Numbered from the stretch's first letter, positions 16,459-24,831 are shown. The stretch: 64,000 nucleotides of DNA from Ruminococcus sp. (GCA_019420505.1 JAHZHC010000002.1:117035-181034), one strand, 5' to 3'. Notes: generated from the letters alone by a model not told the origin. Made by a program: numbers and translations.

Positions 16459-17703
16459 ATGGATAACTCAAAAAGGCGCGGTCCATGTGTCGAGTTTACA
16501 AAAGCAATGAAAAAAACTCATATCATTCTTATTCCGTCAATGCTGGATTTTCATTTTCCTCTTCTGATTCATGCATTTTTATCAGGAGGCTATAAGGCAG
16601 AAGTGCTTAAAAATAACGGTGAAGATATTATATCCTGCGGTTGGGAATATTCCAACAATGATGTCTGTTTTCCTGCAAATCTGATAATCGGACAATTTAT
16701 TACAGCGTTGAAAAGCGGTAAATATGATGTTAAAAAAACAGCTCTGTTATTGCCTCAAACAGGCGGTGGGTGTCGTGCATGCAATTATATCCACCTTCTT
16801 AGAAAAGCATTGGCAAAATCAGGTTTTGAAAAAGTTCCCGTTATTTCGCTGAATGTAAGCGGAGTAGAAAAACACAACGGCTTTAATATCAGCCCTGTAA
16901 TGGTGATGACAGCATGTGCGGCGGTATTTTACAGCGATTTGCTGATGTATTTGTATCATAAGGTCTCGCCATATGAGAAGAATTTAGGAGAAACAAAAAA
17001 GCTTTGCAGAGATTGGGAAAAAAGAATAGAAAAAGGCTTTAAAAGCAAAAGGTATTTACTCCCTATAGAAATGAAAAGGCTTTTTAATGAAATATCTCAA
17101 AGCTTTGCCGATATTAAACAACATCAAAGAAAAGTAAAAAAGGTTGGCTTAACAGGAGAGCTTTATATCAAATTTTGCTCTCTTGGAAATAACAATCTTG
17201 AAAAGGTTTTGGAAAATCGTAGCTGTGAAATTTATATGGACGGTTTTTCAACATATATGATGTATCTCATTGATAACTGTACAGCAGATGATAAAATCTA
17301 TAACCGTCATACATTTACCGGTATCGGTGCAAAAGCGCTGATAAAATATATGAATTATTTACAGGTACAGATGAATAAGGCTTTGATTAAGACCGGCTTT
17401 AAACCCATGACAAAATATCTTACTATGAAAAAACATTGCTCATGGGTGGCAAGCTTCGGAGAAACCATGGGTGACGGATGGCTTATTTCAGCTGAAATCA
17501 TTGACGCTTTGAACAGAGGCTGCAAAAGCTGTATAGTTGCAGTACCCTTTGGCTGTCTTGTCAGTCATTCCTGTGCAAGAGGAGTAATAAATAAAATACG
17601 CCGTCATTATCCTGATGCAGTTGTGAGTGCAATTGATTTTGATTCAGGATTGGCAAAAATAAATCAGCTTAACAGAATAGAAATGATTCTGAATTTTACA
17701 TAA
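16459..17703 (+). CDS. 2-hydroxyacyl-CoA dehydratase activase-related protein inside the rnf operon
   Basis: 414 residues, beginning at the base after the rnfA stop. It resembles the non-ATPase C-terminal half (DUF2229-type) of the large clostridial proteins annotated as acyl-CoA dehydratase activase-related. Family-like segments are DVCFPANLIIGQF, GGGCRACNYIHLLRKAL, ASFGETMGDGWLISAEI and AVPFGCLVSHSCARG. Cysteines that could bind a cluster include C60, C70, C105 and C108 plus those of FGC and HSC. The BcrAD/BadFG-type ATPase domain that powers real activators is absent. The position between rnfA and rnfB suggests it receives electrons from, or helps assemble, the Rnf complex, but this is inference. 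No dehydratase is encoded nearby. Confidence 0.8.
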   Translation: MDNSKRRGPCVEFTKAMKKTHIILIPSMLDFHFPLLIHAFLSGGYKAEVLKNNGEDIISCGWEYSNNDVCFPANLIIGQFITALKSGKYDVKKTALLLPQTGGGCRACNYIHLLRKALAKSGFEKVPVISLNVSGVEKHNGFNISPVMVMTACAAVFYSDLLMYLYHKVSPYEKNLGETKKLCRDWEKRIEKGFKSKRYLLPIEMKRLFNEISQSFADIKQHQRKVKKVGLTGELYIKFCSLGNNNLEKVLENRSCEIYMDGFSTYMMYLIDNCTADDKIYNRHTFTGIGAKALIKYMNYLQVQMNKALIKTGFKPMTKYLTMKKHCSWVASFGETMGDGWLISAEIIDALNRGCKSCIVAVPFGCLVSHSCARGVINKIRRHYPDAVVSAIDFDSGLAKINQLNRIEMILNFT

Positions 17704-17718
17704 AGAAGGAGGATTAAC

Positions 17719-18504
17719 TTGGAATACTTAGTACCTATCGGGCTTTTTGCCGGGCTTGGGATTTTAGCAGGAGTGCTTCTTACCGTAGTTTCCAAAGTGT
17801 TTGCAGTTAAAACAGATGAGAGAATTGAAGCCGCTCAGGAGGCTTTGCCTCAGGTGAATTGCGGAGCATGCGGATTCTCAGGATGCAATGATTATGCGGA
17901 GGCTGTTGTAACAAAAGGTGCAGAATGTAATCTTTGCAAACCGGGTGGAGCGGAAAGTGCCGCTAAGCTTGCGGCGATTATGGGCGTTGAAGCTAAGGAT
18001 GCCGAACCGATGACGGCATTTGTGCGGTGTGCCGGAGATTGTAATGTAACAAGGCACAAATATGATTTTGACGGAATTCAAAGCTGTGCGGCATGTAACA
18101 GATTTTATAACGGAAGTAAAACCTGTACAAGCGGATGTATGGGATACGGTGATTGTGTAAAGGTCTGTCCTCAGGGGGCAATATCCATTGTTGACAGGAT
18201 CGCTGTAGTTGATCCCGAAAAGTGCATAGGCTGCGGACTTTGTGCCAAGGAATGTCCGAATAACCTTATTGCTATACGCCGTAAGTCGCAGAAGGTTGAG
18301 GTAATGTGTTCGTCGGGAGATATGGGAAGGCTTACAAGAGAAATCTGTTCAAACGGATGCATCGGATGTAAAATGTGTGAGAGAAAATGCCCGGCTCAGG
18401 CAATAACAGTTATAAATAATCATGCGGTAATTGATTATGAAAAATGTGTAAACTGCGGAATTTGTGTTGATACTTGCAGGGTTCATGCAGTTAAAAGGAT
18501 TTAA
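17719..18504 (+). CDS. rnfB: Rnf complex ferredoxin-type subunit RnfB
   Basis: Entry point for electrons from ferredoxin. One N-terminal transmembrane helix (about residues 6-24) is followed by the Fe-S motif NCGACGFSGCNDY with a later Cys (ECNLC), then a series of [4Fe-4S] ferredoxin-type motifs: CTSGCMGYGDCVKVCP, CIGCGLCAKECP, CSNGCIGCKMCERKCP and CVNCGICVDTC. The length of 261 is typical for clostridial RnfB. TTG start preceded by AAGGAGGA six bases upstream. It sits after the activase-like gene and before comEB. Confidence 0.95.
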   Translation: MEYLVPIGLFAGLGILAGVLLTVVSKVFAVKTDERIEAAQEALPQVNCGACGFSGCNDYAEAVVTKGAECNLCKPGGAESAAKLAAIMGVEAKDAEPMTAFVRCAGDCNVTRHKYDFDGIQSCAACNRFYNGSKTCTSGCMGYGDCVKVCPQGAISIVDRIAVVDPEKCIGCGLCAKECPNNLIAIRRKSQKVEVMCSSGDMGRLTREICSNGCIGCKMCERKCPAQAITVINNHAVIDYEKCVNCGICVDTCRVHAVKRI

Positions 18505-18546
18505 AAAGGAGGATATGCTGACTTTTGGAAGCATGACTGTATTATT
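18503..18546 (+). promoter_or_regulatory. comEB leader: ribosome site separated from the start by a hairpin
   Basis: A strong AAAAAGGAGGAT (18503-18514) lies 32 bases before the comEB ATG, too far for direct use. Between them, ATGCT (18515-18519) can pair with AGCAT (18530-18534), which would shorten the effective distance to about 13 bases. An 11-codon ORF (ATG at 18515, stop overlapping the comEB ATG as ATGA) also lies here, but its ATG is only two bases from GGAGG. A similar arrangement precedes the gene at 46160. Confidence 0.45.
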
Positions 18547-19026
18547 ATGAAAAGACAGGACTATTTATCTTGGGATGAATATTTTATGGGAGTAGCACTT
18601 CTTTCAGCAGGCAGAAGCAAGGACAATAACACACAAGTAGGCGCTTGTATTGTTTCTGATGAAAACAAGGTGCTTTCGGTAGGTTATAACGGTATGCCGA
18701 CAGGTTGCCATGATGATGAAATGCCTTGGGGGAGAGAGGGAAACGCTCTGGAAACAAAATATCCTTTTGTTTGTCATGCGGAGCTTAACGCCATTCTTAA
18801 CAGAATTACCGGAAGTTTAAAGAACGCAAGGATTTATGTATCTCTTTTCCCGTGTAATGAATGTGCAAAGGCTATTATTCAAAGCGGAATAAAAGAGGTT
18901 GTATATATGGAAGATAAATATGCTGACACGGATTCAGTAAAAGCCTCAAAGATGATGTTCAAAATGGCAGGAGTCAGAATTCGTCAGTATGAGATCACCG
19001 GAAGAGAAATCAATTTAAAGCTGTAG
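18547..19026 (+). CDS. comEB: dCMP/deoxycytidylate deaminase (ComEB family)
   Basis: Zinc-dependent cytidine-type deaminase giving dUMP from dCMP for thymidylate synthesis. The zinc and catalytic motifs are CHAEL (His and the proton-shuttling Glu) and PCNECAKAI (P-C-x-x-C). Length 159 is usual. The N-terminus MKRQDYLSWDEYFMGVALLS is the standard family start, supporting ATG 18547 although its ribosome site is oddly placed. It is the last gene before a long non-coding region. comEB is a historical name and no competence role is implied. Confidence 0.92.
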   Translation: MKRQDYLSWDEYFMGVALLSAGRSKDNNTQVGACIVSDENKVLSVGYNGMPTGCHDDEMPWGREGNALETKYPFVCHAELNAILNRITGSLKNARIYVSLFPCNECAKAIIQSGIKEVVYMEDKYADTDSVKASKMMFKMAGVRIRQYEITGREINLKL

Positions 19027-19056
19027 GCTGAAAAACCGCAAAGGAAAATTTTTTGT

Positions 19057-19111
19057 ACTGTTAAGCGCAGTAATTTATAGTTTTTGCAAGTTTACCACAG
19101 TGGGTCAAAAT
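19057..19111 (+). repeat. Dispersed repeat, copy A
   Basis: Copy of a ~60-base element whose aligned copies read roughly GTA-TATAG-T(5-9)-GC-AA-CC-ACA-GGG-TCAAA. This copy has CTG-ttaagcg-CAG, then TTTATAGTTTTTGCAAG and TACCACAGTGGGTCAAAA. Two other copies are at 19325-19380 and 63871-63939. The small stem CTG/CAG here corresponds to GGT/ACC in the 63.9-kb copy, i.e. pairing is kept while bases change. Confidence 0.6.
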
Positions 19112-19127
19112 TATTTTCTTTATTAAA

Positions 19128-19265
19128 TAAATATTGTGACATGAGCCGTGAGGTGCAAGGATCGCTAATGCATTGAAGAATTTGCAAAATTTAAATCTGC
19201 ACATTTACGGCGAATTATGTCGATCAGGGGCAGACTCCAAAAGGTCTGTCCTTTTTACCGTAAAT
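19128..19265 (+). ncRNA. Candidate structured RNA of unknown class
   Basis: Several nested pairings are visible: GACAT (19138-19142) with ATGTC (19217-19221), CCGT (19146-19149) with ACGG (19207-19210), and GTGCA (19153-19157) with TGCAC (19198-19202). Together they give a long rod, followed by an intrinsic terminator (19228-19256). ATTTACGG (19203-19210) can alternatively pair over eight bases with CCGTAAAT (19258-19265), so two exclusive folds are possible. No ORF fits the region. It does not match SRP RNA, tmRNA, RNase P RNA or a riboswitch core known to me; 6S RNA cannot be excluded by eye. Confidence 0.5.
19228..19256 (+). terminator. Intrinsic terminator in the non-coding region
   Basis: GGGCAGAC (19228-19235) pairs with GTCTGTCC (19244-19251), followed by TTTTT. 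Confidence 0.75.
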
Positions 19266-19324
19266 CCTGTCAGTAAAATTTTACAGTTGCAATACAATCT
19301 TTCTTGTATCAGTTTGTGCTTGAA

Positions 19325-19380
19325 GTAACTATAGTTTTTTTTTGCTAACTCGCCACAGCGGGATCAGAGCTATAGATATC
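19325..19380 (+). repeat. Dispersed repeat, copy B
   Basis: GTAACTATAG, a run of nine T, GCTAACT, CGCCACAGCGGGATCAGAG and CTATAGATATC. The last 12 bases are identical to copy C at 63.9 kb (GCTATAGATATC). GATATCA (19375-19381) then pairs with TGATATC (19395-19401). A perfect small hairpin ATACAA-tctttc-TTGTAT lies just upstream (19292-19309). Confidence 0.6.
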
Positions 19381-19533
19381 ACAAACCGATAACGTGATAT
19401 CGCCCGTCCGACGTGAGAACCCCTTTCACTTATAGGCTTATTTCAGCATTTTTTGCACGCAAACGTGCAACTTTGAACAAAATATGAACAAAGTTTGGAT
19501 ATTTGCACAAATTAAATAATCAAAATTTATGCA
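19381..19533. other. Non-coding remainder of the comEB-polA interval
   Basis: No gene is visible. It holds several short hairpins: TTGCACG-caaa-CGTGCAA (about 19456-19473) and ACTTTG / CAAAGT (about 19473-19497). Otherwise it is AT-rich sequence between convergent genes. Confidence 0.5.
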
Positions 19534-19576
19534 AAACGCACATACTAATTATAAAAATTAGTACGTGCGTTTTTTA
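19534..19576 (+). terminator. Strong intrinsic terminator between the repeats and polA
   Basis: ACGCAC-a-TACTAATT (19536-19550) pairs with AATTAGTA-c-GTGCGT (19556-19570), followed by TTTTTT. The left flank is AAAA, so weak action for the minus strand (polA side) is also possible. Confidence 0.8.
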
Positions 19577-19754
19577 GTAATAAAGCATAAAATTTTGCAG
19601 TTGAATTTGTGGATATGTCATTTTTGAATGCTTAAAACAGGTCATATTTTTATTTCTTGAAATTAAAAAACGAAAAGGACAAACAAAAATTATATATTCA
19701 AAAAAGAATTTTGTCTTGTTCCTAAGACAATGTGATTTTTGGGGGCGGACGAAA

Positions 19755-22304
19755 TTACATTTTTGCTTCATACCAGCTTTGACCCTTGTTAACGTCTACC
19801 GTCATTGGTACTGAAAGCTTAACAGCGTTCTCCATTTCTTCTTTAAGGATAACCGCCGCTTTATCTGCGTCGGTATCACTTGCTTCAATAATAAGCTCGT
19901 CGTGCACCTGTAAGATCAATCGGGCATCTAATTTTTCAGATTTTAAGCGATTGTAAACCTTGACCATAGCAATTTTAATGATATCTGCTGCTGCACCCTG
20001 AATGGGAGCATTCATAGCTGCCCTTTTTCCAAAGGCTTGAATCATTTTATTGCTTGCGGAAAGTTCTGGAATATATCTTCGCCGTCCGAAAAGAGTGGTT
20101 ACATATCCGTCTTTTATGCCGTTTTCAACGGTAGAATCCATAAATTCCGTTACTTTCGGGAAGTTATTAAGATAATTCTGAATATATCTCTTCGCCTCAG
20201 CAACTGAAACCCCGATATCTTTTGATAATGAGAATGCTCCGATTCCATAGATAATTCCGAAGTTTACGGCTTTTGCGGCGGAACGCATTTCAGGAGTTAC
20301 AAAATCCTCCGGCAGATCAAAAACCTGTGCGGCCGTGCTTCGGTGAATATCTTTTCCTTCTATAAAGGAAGCCTGCATATTTTTATCGCCGCAGACTGAA
20401 GCAAGAACTCTCAGTTCAATCTGGCTGTAATCGGCATCAAGCAAAGAATAGCCTTTTTCGGAAACAAAGAATTTTCTCATATTTCTGCCGATTTCTTTTC
20501 TGACGGGGATATTCTGCATATTTGGTTCGGTTGATGATATTCTGCCTGTTCGTGTTTCTGTTTGTTTGAAGACCGAATGAACTCTTCCGTCTGATTCAAT
20601 TTCTTTTAATAGCCCTTCCACATAAGTTGAATTCAGTTTGGTTAATGTTCTGTATTCAATAATAAGAGGTATTATAGGATGTTTTGAAATAAGTGCTTCC
20701 AAGACCTCTGCATTAGTTGAGTAACCGCTTTTTGTTTTCTTTTTAACCGGCAGTTTCAAATCCTCAAAAAGCACTTGTCCTAATTGCTTAGGAGAAGATA
20801 TATTAAATTCTTTTCCTGCATAACTGTAAATCGCTTCAGTGATACGCCGGATATCCTCAGAAAGCTGTTCGCCGAACTCTTTTATTCCGTTTGCGTCAGC
20901 CTTAACTCCCCAAACTTCCATTGAAGCAAGCACTTCGCATAAGGGCAGTTCTACATCATAATAAAGGCTATTCATTTCCGTCAGCTCAAGCTGTTTTTTC
21001 AGGCATTCACATAATGACGAAAGGCTGGCGGCATCGGCATTTTCGCCCATATCACTGCGATATATAACATTATAAGTAAGGCAAAGATTTTCAACTGTAT
21101 ATTCACTTGCCTGAGAGTTGAGCAGATAGCCTGCCAAATCACAGGCGAAAATCAGATTTTTAAGTTCCTTTTTATGTGAAAAGGCAAATTTATGTGCTTC
21201 TTTTCCTTCAAAGCACTGTTTTTTTCCTTCAGATTGAAAATAGTCAATCATAAGTTTGTCATTCTGGGTATTGTATATTTTGTTTTCTGCAAAAATTTTC
21301 AGGTTTTCTTTATCATATATAAAACAGCTTGTGCAGTTACAGAGTTCTTTAAGGGCTTCTTCTGAAAGCTCTTCAATTTCAATTTTGGGAAGATCCTTCA
21401 GCTTGGTTTTTTCCTCGGCTATATCCTGATTTGAATTTATTTTTGCTCCTGTTAATCCCAGTCTGTCCATAAGCTTGTTCATTTCAAGCCTTGCAAGAAG
21501 CTGACGGGATTTTTCTTCATTTCTTTCAATTAATAAATAACTTTCAGGATTTTTATCAATAGGCACTTCAAGGCAAATCTCCGCAAGAAAACGGCTGTCA
21601 ACAGCATCCTGATATCCTGATTCAAGCTTTGCCCTGACGCTTTTCGTTAAAGTCATACTATCCAGATTTTTGTATAGGTTTTCAACGCTTCCCTGTTGAT
21701 GAATAAGGTTTAACGCAGTTTTTTCGCCGATTCCCTTAACTCCGGAAATATTGTCGGAAGTATCACCCATTAATGCCTTGACTTCAATCATCTGGCGTGG
21801 TTCGACACCGTATTCCTCTCTGATTCGTTCGGGTGTATAAATTTTTGTTTCTTTTGTACCTGCAAGCCGAACGGTGACCTTATCATCTACAAGCTGAAAG
21901 CTGTCTCTGTCGCCTGTCAGGATACAGCATTCATTGCCTGAGTCAGCAAAGGCTTTTGAAAGAGTACCGAGAATGTCGTCAGCTTCATAGCCTTCGCACT
22001 CAACTATTCTGATTCCCAAATCTGAAAGCAATTCCTTAATAAGCGGCATTTGCTGTGCCAGCTCTTCGGGCATGCCTTTTCTGTTTGCCTTATAAGAAGC
22101 ATTAGCTTTATGCCTGAAGGTAGGAGCTTTAAGGTCAAATGCAACAGCAACGCAATCGGGTTTAACAGCCTCAATCTCTTTCAGATAAATATTCATAAAT
22201 CCGGTTATGGCATTGGTATATTCGCCTTTTGACGAGGACAAAACCCTGATACCGTAAAAAGCCCTGTTCATTATACTGTTTCCGTCAATTGCAAGTAGTT
22301 TCAT
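19755..22304 (-). CDS. polA: DNA polymerase I
   Basis: Replication and repair polymerase. The N-terminal 5'-3' exonuclease has LLAIDGNSIMNRAFYGI and EGYEADDILGTL (about residues 1-290). The middle domain (about 300-460) keeps the fold region but I see none of the acidic residues needed for 3'-5' proofreading, as in many Bacillota PolI. The polymerase domain has motif A DADYSQIELRVLAS, motif B RSAAKAVNFGIIYG and motif C QVHDELIIEA. Start: ATG at 22304 (MKLLAIDGN) with AGAGGAAATAAC upstream; the in-frame ATG at 22322 would add six residues without a site. It is the last gene of a minus-strand run. Confidence 0.96.
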   Translation of the reverse strand: MKLLAIDGNSIMNRAFYGIRVLSSSKGEYTNAITGFMNIYLKEIEAVKPDCVAVAFDLKAPTFRHKANASYKANRKGMPEELAQQMPLIKELLSDLGIRIVECEGYEADDILGTLSKAFADSGNECCILTGDRDSFQLVDDKVTVRLAGTKETKIYTPERIREEYGVEPRQMIEVKALMGDTSDNISGVKGIGEKTALNLIHQQGSVENLYKNLDSMTLTKSVRAKLESGYQDAVDSRFLAEICLEVPIDKNPESYLLIERNEEKSRQLLARLEMNKLMDRLGLTGAKINSNQDIAEEKTKLKDLPKIEIEELSEEALKELCNCTSCFIYDKENLKIFAENKIYNTQNDKLMIDYFQSEGKKQCFEGKEAHKFAFSHKKELKNLIFACDLAGYLLNSQASEYTVENLCLTYNVIYRSDMGENADAASLSSLCECLKKQLELTEMNSLYYDVELPLCEVLASMEVWGVKADANGIKEFGEQLSEDIRRITEAIYSYAGKEFNISSPKQLGQVLFEDLKLPVKKKTKSGYSTNAEVLEALISKHPIIPLIIEYRTLTKLNSTYVEGLLKEIESDGRVHSVFKQTETRTGRISSTEPNMQNIPVRKEIGRNMRKFFVSEKGYSLLDADYSQIELRVLASVCGDKNMQASFIEGKDIHRSTAAQVFDLPEDFVTPEMRSAAKAVNFGIIYGIGAFSLSKDIGVSVAEAKRYIQNYLNNFPKVTEFMDSTVENGIKDGYVTTLFGRRRYIPELSASNKMIQAFGKRAAMNAPIQGAAADIIKIAMVKVYNRLKSEKLDARLILQVHDELIIEASDTDADKAAVILKEEMENAVKLSVPMTVDVNKGQSWYEAKM

Positions 22305-22421
22305 GTTATTTCCTCTTTTCATGACAGCAATCCTGTTTTCTATTCATAGGATTTTTATCAATATATTTTAATATCATCTGATATTTTTATAATTTCGGAT
22401 AATATAGTCGTGGCAGGATTA

Positions 22422-22982
22422 TTATAAAAATTTAAATTTTGATTTTAAAAACATACAATATTCCTTTTCTTGTAAATAATTATTATATTCTTCTGTAATA
22501 ATTCGTTTTATCCAATTCAGCTTTTCCTTTGAATTATCCTTGTATTTTTTCAGGATAATCAAATTTTGTTCCGATGCCCGAATTATTTCTCTGTAAGCGT
22601 CAGAAACATATTCACAGCTTTCAATCTTTATCGGCTTTTCTGTTACAGCAGTAAATGGAATATCTTTTTGCGGATAAATATTATTGTCTGATTCAACAGA
22701 ATATATGTAACCGCTTATACCACTGTATGTTTCTTCCGTGGCATGGGGATAATATTCTTCCAGAACTAAAATGCCGTTTTTATTGAAACCATAGCTTGCC
22801 CATTTGTGTATTTTATCAGGAACAGGGATTGCATTTTTCTTACAGAATTCTTCCACGGCATTGCTTAAATAGACCAGAGTGTTTTCACGTTTTTCCGATA
22901 AATATACAAGAGGTTTATTATGATTTGAAGCATGCGGGACAAGTTCTTTTAAATCCGGCAGCGGAGAGGCATGGTAATACAT
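22422..22982 (-). CDS. Hypothetical protein, possibly ADP-ribosyltransferase-like fold
   Basis: 186 residues. The N-terminus MYYHASPLPDLKELVPHASN, then NKPLVYLSEKRENTLVYLS, recalls small uncharacterised Bacillota proteins starting YYHxSP...L.P, whose N-terminus looks like that of Arr-type ADP-ribosyltransferases (H-x-S/T near the start). That resemblance is weak and the catalytic set was not completed by eye. The C-terminal part is helical and charged, ending in many Lys/Phe. It lies ten bases after tsaD and 117 bases before polA, in the same direction. Function unknown. Confidence 0.7.
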   Translation of the reverse strand: MYYHASPLPDLKELVPHASNHNKPLVYLSEKRENTLVYLSNAVEEFCKKNAIPVPDKIHKWASYGFNKNGILVLEEYYPHATEETYSGISGYIYSVESDNNIYPQKDIPFTAVTEKPIKIESCEYVSDAYREIIRASEQNLIILKKYKDNSKEKLNWIKRIITEEYNNYLQEKEYCMFLKSKFKFL

Positions 22983-22992
22983 TGTTATTCTC

Positions 22993-24027
22993 CTAAAGCT
23001 TATTATGAATTTCCTCAGTCAGTTTATCCAGCGACAAGGTTGCTATGCCGTTGAGGCTTTGGTCTGCACGTTTTCCTGCAAGATAATCAAAATATGCCTG
23101 ACAGCCTATCATTGCCGCATTGTCACCGCAATATTTGAATTCCGGCATATAAAGCTTATACCCACGTTTATTGCAGGCTTCTTGTAATGCCGATCTTACT
23201 CCCGAATTTGCAGATACTCCCCCTGCCAGTCCTATGGTATTATACCCGAATTCCTCTGCGGCTTTCATAGTTTTTTCTACAAGAATATCGGAGATTGTTT
23301 TTTGAAAAGAAGCGGCTAAATCCTCACGGTTTATTTCCTCGCCCTTTTGTTGTGCGTTATGTACAAGATTTATTACCGCAGTTTTAAGTCCCGAAAAGCT
23401 GAAATCAAACTCCGAGCCTTGCACCTTGGGTTTAGGCAGCTTATAGGCATTTGGATTGCCTTTCTTCGCCGCAGCATCAATATATTTTCCGCCCGGATAT
23501 TCATATCCCAGTGTTCTTGCCGCTTTGTCAAAGCATTCACCTGCGGCATCGTCACGGGTTCTGCCGATAACATGATATTCTGTATAATCCTTAACTTCGA
23601 CTATATGGCTGTGGCCGCCTGATACCACAAGACATAGATAAGGCGGTTTTAAATCAGGGTGTGAAATATAGTTAGCCGCAATGTGTCCTGCAATATGGTG
23701 GACGGCAATAAGGGGCTTATTCGCCGCCATAGCAAGGCCCTTGGCATAGCTTATTCCCACAAGCAGGGCGCCGATAAGTCCGGGTGCATATGTTACGGCA
23801 ACGGCGTCTATATCGTTCATTGTACACTTACTTTGTTCAAGAGCCGCATTCACGACAGCCGATATATTTTCACAGTGACGGCGTGAGGCAATTTCAGGCA
23901 CTACTCCGCCGTAAAGCTTATGCTCGTCAATTTGTGTTGAGACTATATTGGAAAGGACTTTTACGCCGTCCTCCACGACTGCACAGGCTGTTTCGTCGCA
24001 TGAACTTTCTATTGCAAGTATTTTCAT
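22993..24027 (-). CDS. tsaD: tRNA N6-adenosine threonylcarbamoyltransferase
   Basis: Transfers the threonylcarbamoyl group to A37 of ANN-reading tRNAs (t6A), working with TsaB, TsaE and TsaC. Kae1/Gcp family: the N-terminal ILAIESSCDETACAVVEDG nucleotide-binding loop, the metal-binding HHIAGH motif (about residues 110-115), GGHSHIV and GLAGGVSANSGVR are visible. The length of 344 fits. The start has AGAGGTGTAACC upstream. It follows rimI and the methyltransferase; tsaB and tsaE, often near, are not in the window. Confidence 0.96.
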   Translation of the reverse strand: MKILAIESSCDETACAVVEDGVKVLSNIVSTQIDEHKLYGGVVPEIASRRHCENISAVVNAALEQSKCTMNDIDAVAVTYAPGLIGALLVGISYAKGLAMAANKPLIAVHHIAGHIAANYISHPDLKPPYLCLVVSGGHSHIVEVKDYTEYHVIGRTRDDAAGECFDKAARTLGYEYPGGKYIDAAAKKGNPNAYKLPKPKVQGSEFDFSFSGLKTAVINLVHNAQQKGEEINREDLAASFQKTISDILVEKTMKAAEEFGYNTIGLAGGVSANSGVRSALQEACNKRGYKLYMPEFKYCGDNAAMIGCQAYFDYLAGKRADQSLNGIATLSLDKLTEEIHNKL

Positions 24028-24117
24028 GGTTACACCTCTAAGTTATAAATTCTTTGCTTTTCCGGTATTAAAAATCAAATATAGTTTTGGCAATTATATT
24101 ATATTTTCCTTTTGATT

Positions 24118-24831
24118 TTATATTTGTCCGTATATCCTTTTCATTTCATCCGAAAATTCTCCGTTCCTGCCTTGGGTATAAAGCTGGGGTTCAACCTGCA
24201 AAAAGGGATTTCCGCCTTTACGGCCCTCAACCAATACAAGCCACGGGGCAGTCTGTGGATTTTTGGATACAAACTTTACACGCTTTGGTTCAAGTCCTGC
24301 GTTTCTCATTGACGACATTATATCACAAAGTCTTTGGGGTCGGTTGCAAAGGCAGAGCCTTCCGCCGAATTTTAAATTCTTTGCTGCCGATTTACACACA
24401 TTGTCAAGGGTACACATCATTTCATGCCTTGCAATTGACACGGCTTCAAGGTTATTTTTTGCTCCGGTATTATCAATTTTATAGGGTGGATTACAGGTTA
24501 TAAGGTCAAGCTCGCTGTCTGATTTCCAATCCTTTAAATCTCCCAACACAGGCGTAATGCTGTCAATATCTGAACGCTCCAGGGATATTTTCAGCTGATC
24601 GTGGGCTTTTTCCTGAATCTCAAGGGCATAGATATGACGAGGCTTAAAATTCTTATGCATAAGCAGAGCAACAATTCCGCTTCCTGTACAAAAATCGCAT
24701 ATTTTATCCTTATGTCTTGGTTTTGCAAAATCAGCAAGCAAAAAAGCGTCGGTGCCGAAACGGTGCTCCGTTGAAATACATATTTCTATATTATCCCCTA
24801 ATTTCTCAAAGGTCAGGTCGGTATATTTCAT
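24118..24831 (-). CDS. TrmN6-like SAM-dependent adenine-N6 methyltransferase
   Basis: Rossmann-fold methyltransferase. SAM-binding motif I is ICDFCTGSGIVALLM (about residues 39-53), and the N6-adenine motif NPPY lies in DLITCNPPYKID (about 122). The N-terminal ISTEHRFGTDAFLLADF matches the tRNA1(Val) A37 methyltransferase (TrmN6/YfiC) group as remembered. Length 237. It sits in the dusB-rsmI-rimI-tsaD run, rich in RNA modification genes, supporting an RNA substrate. Confidence 0.85.
   Translation of the reverse strand: MKYTDLTFEKLGDNIEICISTEHRFGTDAFLLADFAKPRHKDKICDFCTGSGIVALLMHKNFKPRHIYALEIQEKAHDQLKISLERSDIDSITPVLGDLKDWKSDSELDLITCNPPYKIDNTGAKNNLEAVSIARHEMMCTLDNVCKSAAKNLKFGGRLCLCNRPQRLCDIMSSMRNAGLEPKRVKFVSKNPQTAPWLVLVEGRKGGNPFLQVEPQLYTQGRNGEFSDEMKRIYGQI

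Noticed and set aside
18515..18550. 11-codon leader peptide gene before comEB.
   Set aside because: Its ATG is only two bases from GGAGG, too close for good initiation; kept as an alternative explanation but not listed as a gene.
19755..22304. Loss of 3'-5' exonuclease residues in PolI as a special finding.
   Set aside because: The degenerate proofreading domain is common in Bacillota DNA polymerase I.
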